DNA from: Candidatus Cloacimonadota bacterium
GTDB lineage: Bacteria > Cloacimonadota > Cloacimonadia > Cloacimonadales > TCS61
DNA length: 5,747 nucleotides
Direction of reading: 5' to 3'
NCBI GenBank assembly: GCA_023133395.1
Contig: JAGLWO010000406.1
Span: 1 to 5,747 of the forward strand
Below are positions 1-5,000 of the stretch, one piece after another (position 1 is the stretch's first letter; each line of letters starts with the position of its first letter). The notes beneath the pieces were generated by a model that saw nothing but the letters and a program-made list of their open reading frames with translations, made no database searches and was not told the DNA's origin. A program made the translations under genes and the position numbers.

Positions 1-606
1 GGGCCTACTTTAGCTGCAATAGCTATCAGTAAAGTAATTCGTGAGCATGTGTTCTTTACCTTTTTAGGATTGCTGGCATTTTTTATGGCTTTCTTTTTAT
101 TCTATCTTTCTGATAAAGGAAAATATATTGTTGATAGTATTATTTTGAAAATTCCGGTTATTGGATACCTTTTGGAAAACTCCATAATGAGTAAATTTGC
201 TCGCACATTTAGCATTCTTATGTATTCTGGTGTTCCCATTATGGATACATTGGAACTGGTTGAAAATGTAGTACAGAATGCTGTGGTGGAGTCTGCAGTT
301 CACAAAGCAAGGATGAATGTTAAAGAGGGTTACAGTGTTGCTGGAGCTTTCAAAAAAACAAAGGTTTTTCCACCAACACTTCTGCAGCTTATTGCTACAG
401 GTGAGGAAACAGGTGATATGGATAGTCTTCTAAGAAAGGCAGCAGAATTCCATCAGAAACTGGTAGATTCTGTTATTGATAGATTAACTTCCCTCATTGA
501 GCCATTATTGATAATTCTGATGGCTGGTATGGTCGGGTATATTATTATCATAATTTATCTACCGATATTTAGACTTGGACTGGCTATCAGTTCCGGGTTG
601 AAATAG
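1..606 (+). CDS. pilC: Type IV pilus inner-membrane platform protein PilC/GspF family, C-terminal half (5' partial)
   Basis: The frame is open from the first base and ends at TAG 604-606, giving 201 visible residues. The family is usually about 400 residues, so roughly the N-terminal half is missing. It contains the second GspF/T2SSF cytoplasmic domain between two hydrophobic segments (visible residues about 18-36 and 168-192). Family hallmarks are the opening GPT...IS segment, KIPVIG, KFARTFSILMYSGVPI, the ATGEETGDMDSLL motif before the last helix, and the ending YLPIFRLG. In the known family this polytopic protein sits in the inner membrane, contacts the assembly and retraction ATPases and couples them to pilin addition. 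The YLPIF ending and the neighbouring prepilin peptidase favour PilC of a type IV pilus, but GspF of a type II secretion system cannot be excluded. A GTG at 49 is not the start, because family-matching sequence continues upstream of it to the edge. Confidence 0.93.
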   Translation, partial: GPTLAAIAISKVIREHVFFTFLGLLAFFMAFFLFYLSDKGKYIVDSIILKIPVIGYLLENSIMSKFARTFSILMYSGVPIMDTLELVENVVQNAVVESAVHKARMNVKEGYSVAGAFKKTKVFPPTLLQLIATGEETGDMDSLLRKAAEFHQKLVDSVIDRLTSLIEPLLIILMAGMVGYIIIIIYLPIFRLGLAISSGLK

Positions 607-620
607 AATTTGCTTTAACT

Positions 621-657
621 GCTCGGGTTGATATTTTTCAACTCGAGCTTTTTTATT
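621..657 (+). terminator. Rho-independent terminator after pilC
   Basis: The arms GCTCGGGTTGA (621-631) and TCAACTCGAGC (638-648) pair over 11 bp with a single G-U wobble (626/643) and a 6-nt loop. Six T, then A, then three T follow at once (649-658). This is the clearest GC-rich hairpin in the window. It lies 14 bases after the pilC stop and ends only about 13 bases before the pilD start, so it should end or attenuate transcription between the two pilus genes. Confidence 0.88.
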
Positions 658-670
658 TGGAAAATTAAGT

Positions 671-1438
671 ATGTTCTATTTTCTAATAATCCTGTTCGGA
701 GCTGCGTTTGGCAGCTTTTTTAATGTATGCATTTATCGGATTCCAAGAAAAGAATCGATAATTGCTCCTGGTTCACGCTGTCCTCAATGTGGTGAAAAAA
801 TAAAATCGGTTTATAATATTCCCATTTTGAGTTATTTGTTATTAAAAGGAAAGTGCAATAAATGTAACTCTACGATTCCAATGCATTATTTCCTGGTGGA
901 GATATTAACACCAGTTTTATTTATATTGCTTTTTATTAGCTTGGGATCCCTTTTCTCGTTTGTATTCCTCAAATATCTTGTGTTTATTTCTTTTGGGTTA
1001 ATAATCCTTTTTATCGATTTCTTTCATTATATCATCCCGGATAAGCTTTCTCTCCCTTTAATTGCTTTGGGCATATTTTTTTCTTTTACTCCGGTTTCTG
1101 ATATTTCCTGGAAATCTTCTATTGCAGGAGCTCTTTTTTGTTTTGTTGTTTTTTTTGTAACTGCTTATATGTTTAAATTTATAACTAAAAAGGATTATCT
1201 TGGCGGTGGTGATATTAAACTGATGACAGCAATTGGAAGTTTTTTAGGAATCCTGGGTTCGATTTTTACGATATTTTTTTCTTCAGCAATTGCATTTATT
1301 ATGCTCCTGATAATAAAACATGATAAACGTAAGGAATTTCCTTTTGGTCCGTTTCTAATCTTTGGCGCTTTCATCTATATTTTGATTGGTAGAGTTCTAA
1401 CCTCTTTATATCTGGATTTGTTTAGATTCATTCGTTAA
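671..1438 (+). CDS. pilD: Prepilin peptidase / N-methyltransferase (type IV leader peptidase, A24 family)
   Basis: This complete 255-residue polytopic membrane aspartic protease is close to the usual family length. It would remove the short leader of type IV prepilins or pseudopilins at the inner membrane and methylate the new N-terminus. The N-terminal motif GAAFGSFFNVCIYRIP (residues 10-25) is typical of the bifunctional bacterial form. The zinc-type cysteine pairs CPQC (37-40) and CNKC (62-65) flank the cytoplasmic loop. The catalytic aspartates are Asp116 in LFIDFFHYIIPD and Asp181 in the GGGD motif (178-181). Their spacing of 65 residues fits this peptidase family. A conserved FPFGPFL motif lies at 223-229, and the rest is hydrophobic helices. 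ATG 671 is chosen because the conserved N-terminus begins there; the Shine-Dalgarno is weak (GGA at 659-661). It follows pilC by 64 bases across a terminator. The catalytic residues look intact. Confidence 0.95.
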   Translation: MFYFLIILFGAAFGSFFNVCIYRIPRKESIIAPGSRCPQCGEKIKSVYNIPILSYLLLKGKCNKCNSTIPMHYFLVEILTPVLFILLFISLGSLFSFVFLKYLVFISFGLIILFIDFFHYIIPDKLSLPLIALGIFFSFTPVSDISWKSSIAGALFCFVVFFVTAYMFKFITKKDYLGGGDIKLMTAIGSFLGILGSIFTIFFSSAIAFIMLLIIKHDKRKEFPFGPFLIFGAFIYILIGRVLTSLYLDLFRFIR

Positions 1439-1491
1439 AATTCATCTGAATAATCATTTATTGATTGAAACATAACAAACTTTAATATTTT

Positions 1492-1513
1492 AAAAAAAAA
1501 TGACATTTTTTTT
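1492..1513 (+). terminator. Possible weak A/T-only terminator after pilD
   Basis: Nine A (1492-1500), the pentamer TGACA and eight T (1506-1513) form a snap-back with an 8-bp A-T stem ending in a T-run. It lies 54 bases after the pilD stop and would look similar when read from either strand. The stem has no G-C pairs, so it would be weak. It may be nothing more than flanking homopolymer tracts. Confidence 0.3.
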
Positions 1514-1541
1514 CTACATTACAAATTAGGATTTATATAAT
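1513..1541 (+). promoter_or_regulatory. Candidate sigma-70-type promoter
   Basis: TCTACA (1513-1518, 4 of 6 matches to the -35 consensus) is followed after 17 bp by a perfect TATAAT (1536-1541). It would start transcription near 1548 and give the repeat-protein gene a leader of about 460 bases. A TATAAT is easily found by chance in DNA this AT-rich, and the host's promoter consensus is unknown. Confidence 0.28.
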
Positions 1542-1617
1542 AAGAATAAAATAATTTTTTTATGAATTGAAAAAATCTTTTTTAATATACTAATATTTCG
1601 AAGCAAGAAGATTTATA

Positions 1618-1647
1618 TTGACAGAGAAATTTATGCTTTAATTTTAT
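1618..1647 (+). promoter_or_regulatory. Alternative promoter candidate upstream of a palindrome
   Basis: A perfect TTGACA (1618-1623) is followed after 18 bp by TTTTAT (1642-1647, 4 of 6 matches to TATAAT). The predicted start near 1654 falls inside the palindrome at 1652-1667, an arrangement typical of repressor-controlled promoters. The -10 match is poor, so this is tentative. Confidence 0.25.
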
Positions 1648-1651
1648 GTGA

Positions 1652-1667
1652 AGTCAATTAATTGACT
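1652..1667. promoter_or_regulatory. Perfect 16-bp palindrome, possible operator
   Basis: AGTCAATTAATTGACT reads identically on both strands with no spacer. Unlike most symmetry in this region it contains G-C pairs in each half-site (GTCAA/TTGAC), which makes it a better candidate for a dimeric regulator site than the purely A/T palindrome downstream. No regulator gene is in the window and no binding family can be named. Confidence 0.35.
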
Positions 1668-1720
1668 ATAAAATATAAAAGATATAAAAAGAAGGAGCAA
1701 ATTAAAATTTGTATTCTGTT

Positions 1721-1736
1721 TAATTTAATTAAATTA
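1721..1736. repeat. A/T-only 16-bp palindrome
   Basis: TAATTTAATTAAATTA is a perfect palindrome made only of A and T. Its centre lies 69 bp from that of the palindrome at 1652-1667. Given the local composition it may be coincidental. Confidence 0.2.
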
Positions 1737-1803
1737 TGTAAGAAAAAAAAATCAGAGGAGTATGTTTGTGATAAAGAGTAGAAGTCCTTAAATTATATTT
1801 TTT

Positions 1804-1825
1804 TAGAGAAATTGATTAGTCTCTA
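1804..1825 (+). other. Leader hairpin (TAGAGA/TCTCTA)
   Basis: TAGAGA (1804-1809) and TCTCTA (1820-1825) form a perfect 6-bp stem around a 10-base loop in the presumed leader of the repeat-protein gene. The short T-rich run after it is interrupted, so it is not a convincing terminator. Confidence 0.25.
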
Positions 1826-1896
1826 TTTATCTTTGAATTATTTTTAAAATTCTAAGAGTAGAAAATCGGTTTTTCGATAAACTAAAAACATCGAAA

Positions 1897-1926
1897 GTTC
1901 ATCATTATATAAGTTGAATGATGGAT
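1897..1926 (+). other. Leader hairpin (CATCATT/AATGATG)
   Basis: CATCATT (1900-1906) and AATGATG (1917-1923) pair perfectly. The stem extends to 10 bp with two G-U wobbles (1897-1906 with 1917-1926) around a 10-base loop. A shorter inverted repeat, TTTCGAT (1872-1878) with ATCGAAA (1890-1896), lies immediately upstream. Both are in the presumed 5' untranslated leader. Confidence 0.35.
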
Positions 1927-1936
1927 AAACAAAAAC

Positions 1937-1968
1937 AAATATGTATATTTTAAAGAATTTACATATTT
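1937..1968 (+). other. Leader hairpin close to the ribosome binding site (AAATATGTA/TACATATTT)
   Basis: AAATATGTA (1937-1945) and TACATATTT (1960-1968) form a perfect 9-bp stem with a 14-base loop, ending 25 bases before the Shine-Dalgarno at 1994. An alternative pairing of AGTTGAA (1912-1918) with TTCAACT (1967-1973) would disrupt both this hairpin and the one at 1897-1926. The stem is mostly A-T. Confidence 0.35.
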
Positions 1969-1993
1969 CAACTAATTTTAACCAAAATAAAAA

Positions 1994-2000
1994 AAGGAGA
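1994..2000 (+). promoter_or_regulatory. Strong Shine-Dalgarno for the repeat protein
   Basis: AAGGAGA sits 6 bases before ATG 2007 and is the best ribosome binding site in the window. Together with the signal peptide encoded immediately after the ATG it fixes the start of the large gene. Confidence 0.88.
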
Positions 2001-2006
2001 AAAATT

Positions 2007-2072
2007 ATGAAAAAGATTCTTTACTTTTCGATTTTGTTATTGGTACTTGGATTGAACTCTATTGCCTATGCT
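2007..2072 (+). other. Sec signal peptide
   Basis: Residues 1-22 have the basic start MKK, a hydrophobic core (ILYFSILLLVLGL) and an AYA-Q cleavage site predicted after Ala22. There is no lipobox cysteine near the cut, so this looks like a signal peptidase I substrate exported to the periplasm or beyond. Confidence 0.88.
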
Positions 2073-5000
2073 CAATCTAGATGCAATGTACAAAATATTG
2101 TAACAAGGGATAATAATTTCGATGGCTGGGTTGATGCATTCGATATTTATATCAGTGATTCAATCTCTGATACTTTAGGAGGAGCTACTGACTGGGCTGC
2201 CCTGAATGCTGCTGGAATTAAAACTGATTTTATTGTAGGTGGTGATTATGCTCTTATGATCGATTCACTGAATACAGGTGAATTTGTTGGAGATAATATC
2301 TTCAGGGCTCATATTAGTATGCAGACTTCTGTTGGGACTGGTTTTACCGGGAATATAACTTTACAATATATTAGCAATCCAGCACGAAGAATATGGGATA
2401 TCTATAGTACTTATTTAGAGTCATTTACACCCCAACCTGTTTTTGATGGTGCTTCACCGTTACTTATTGAAATAAATACTTTTGATGAAGAGGGTGGAGA
2501 TGATTTTGTTGATAAGATCAAAATAAGATTTACGGAACCTTTAAATACAAGTTGGCATCCGTTAGCACCCCCGTATCACCCAAATACAATATTTCACTTT
2601 ACAGATGATATATTTGAAGGTGTTTTCTTAGAACATTACGGCTTTGAAACAAGTGTCTTAACAAACGATACTTATGTAATCCATATCCCTAATGCTGATA
2701 CACTAAATAATGGTAATCCCACAATAGGTTTTATCCCCATGCTCCCTGATTGGGGTTTTACAAATACGATTCCTGATAATCCGTATGCACTTCGCGATCC
2801 ATCTTCCAATCTCGCTGTTTATGGTGGAGGTCCATACATAACTGAAGCAACAACTAAACAAGTTGGTTCTGATACTTATATTACTATTAAGTTTTCAAGA
2901 GCAATAGAAGGTTCAAGTGTGGATATCAGTGATTTTGAAGTAATTTTAGATGATGTAAATCAAACAATAATATCGGTTGATATTTCAGAGGTTGCAGATT
3001 CACTTGTCACTTTGGAAGTTGCCAATATTCCTCCGGGTCTGTCAGGAACTAATAAACTCAGATTAACATCCACTTTATGTATAGAAGATACTGCGGGTAA
3101 TAAGAACACTGTGATTACCTGGGTCAATATAAGAGATGGTATCTCTCCCAGTGTCGATAATGTTGTTCCAAGTCCTTTGTTGATAACCGATTCGGTTGTC
3201 GGGTCAGCAACATTTACCATAACTGTAGATTTTGATGAAATAATGGAAGGAACAGGAGATCCTGTTTCATTTCCTGTTGAAAACCCGACTAATACTATTT
3301 CCTTTGTTAATGGAAACTGGTTTGGAGATACTTACATAGCAACTTATAATGTTGCAGATGTAAATGAAACAATTCCTGATATCGATATTGAAATTTCAGG
3401 TGTTTATGATGGTGCAGGAAATCTTCTAAATCTGCATACAGAACAGGATGCTTTTGATATTGATACGGAAAACCCTGAAGTTGTTTTGGTAACACCTACT
3501 CCAGCTTTAATTTCAGATGCTAATGTTGGAATCAATACATTTTCATTAACAATAGATTACGATGAAGATATGTTAACGGGTGGAACTGCAGATCCTGTAA
3601 TTACATTTCCTGTTGAATATCCACTTAATACTATAACATTCAATCATGGCACTTGGTCAGATGCTGATACATATATAGCTTATTATAATGTGGTAGATGT
3701 AGATGAGACAGTTTATGATATTGATGTACATATCGAAGGAACCAAAGATGATCCAGCAGGTAATACTCAAGTCATTTATGATGAAACTGATGTTTTTGAT
3801 ATTAACACAGAAAACCCTGAAGTTGTTTTAGTAACACCTAATCCTGCCTTAATTACAGATTCTGATGTTGGAACTAATACCTTTACATTAACAGTGGATT
3901 ACAGTGAAGATATGTTAACAGATGGAACTGCAGACCCAGTAATTACATTTCCTATTGAAGATCCTACTACTACAATAACATTCAATTATGGTATTTGGTC
4001 AGATGCTAATACTTATGTTACCTATTATGATGTAGCGGATGCAAATGAAACAATTACTGGTATTGATGTGCATATTGGAGGTGCTACCGATCCGGAAGGA
4101 AATCCTCAGGTGCCGAAAGATGAAGTTGATGTCTTTGACATTGATACGGAAAATCCGGAAGTTGTTTCTGTAACTCCTAATCTTGATCTGATTTCTGATT
4201 CTGATGCTGGAATGGGAACATTTACTTTAACTGTTGTTTATGATGAAGATATGTTAACCGATGGAACTGCAGATCCTGTAATTACATTCCCGAATGAAAA
4301 TCCGCTTAACACAATTACATTTAACAGTGGTAGTTGGTCAGATGTTATAACTTATATTGCAATTTATAGAGTATTCGATGTAAATGAGACAATTCCAGAT
4401 ATTGATGTACATATTGAAGGAGCTATTGATGATCCTGCTGGAAATACACAGGTCATTTATAATGAAGCTGATGTCTTTGATATCGATACGGAAAATCCAA
4501 CTGTTTTATCAGTAACACCTGCTCCTGCTTTAATTACAGATTCTGATGTTGGATTTTTTATCTTTTCTCTTACTATTGTATATAATGAGGATATGTTAAT
4601 AGATGGTTCGGCAAATCCTGTAATTACATTCCCGAATGAAGATCCGGTCAATACGCTATCTTTAAGTCCTATTGGGTTTTGGGCAAATAAGGTGACATAT
4701 ATCCAACGTTTTAATGTATTAGATGCAAATGAAACCATCTTGGATATTGATGTACATATTGAAAGTGCTCAAGATGATCCTGCTGGAAATACACAAGTTC
4801 AATATGATGAAGCAGATGTTTTTAGTATCGATACGGAAAATCCGGAAGTTGTTTCTGTATCTCCTTCTCCGGTTTTAATTACAGATTCTGATGTTGGTAT
4901 CGGGACCTTCTGTATAACAATAAGTTATGATGAATATATGTTAACTGATGGAACTGCAGATCCTGTAATTACATTCCCTGTTGAAAATCCGCTTAACACG

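Larger units (their letters stand above)
1439..2006. other. Long AT-rich non-coding intergenic/leader region
   Basis: No convincing gene lies in these 568 bases: every frame on both strands is broken frequently and no frame shows a recognisable protein. The composition is markedly more AT-rich than the flanking genes, with many A and T runs. It holds candidate promoters, two perfect 16-bp palindromes (1652-1667 and 1721-1736), a 10-bp direct repeat AAGAGTAGAA (1774-1783 and 1854-1863) and several inverted repeats, listed separately. Its likely job is to carry the promoter and a long 5' untranslated leader for the repeat-protein gene starting at 2007. No known riboswitch or small RNA was recognised. 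Confidence 0.7.

Noticed and set aside
49..51. GTG at 49 as the start of the pilC-family gene
   Set aside because: The frame is open to base 1, and the 16 codons before it match the family (GPT...IS segment). The gene is simply cut by the window edge.
97..303. Minus-strand open frame of 68 codons inside pilC
   Set aside because: It is antisense to a well-recognised gene, has no family features and no clear ribosome site; a shadow frame.
1452..1466. AATCA/TGATT inverted repeat after pilD as a terminator
   Set aside because: It has only a 5-bp A/T-rich stem and no T-run directly after it.
1762..1791. Nine-codon frame MFVIKSRSP after AGAGGAG (1754-1760), a possible leader peptide
   Set aside because: The ATG is one base from the Shine-Dalgarno-like run, which is too close. 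The GTG at 1768 gives only seven codons. No regulatory codon run or terminator is coupled to it.
1828..1835. TATCTTTG as a Bacteroidota-type -7 promoter box (TAnnTTTG)
   Set aside because: No TTG/TTTG -33 box lies at the expected spacing upstream, and the host phylum is not established.
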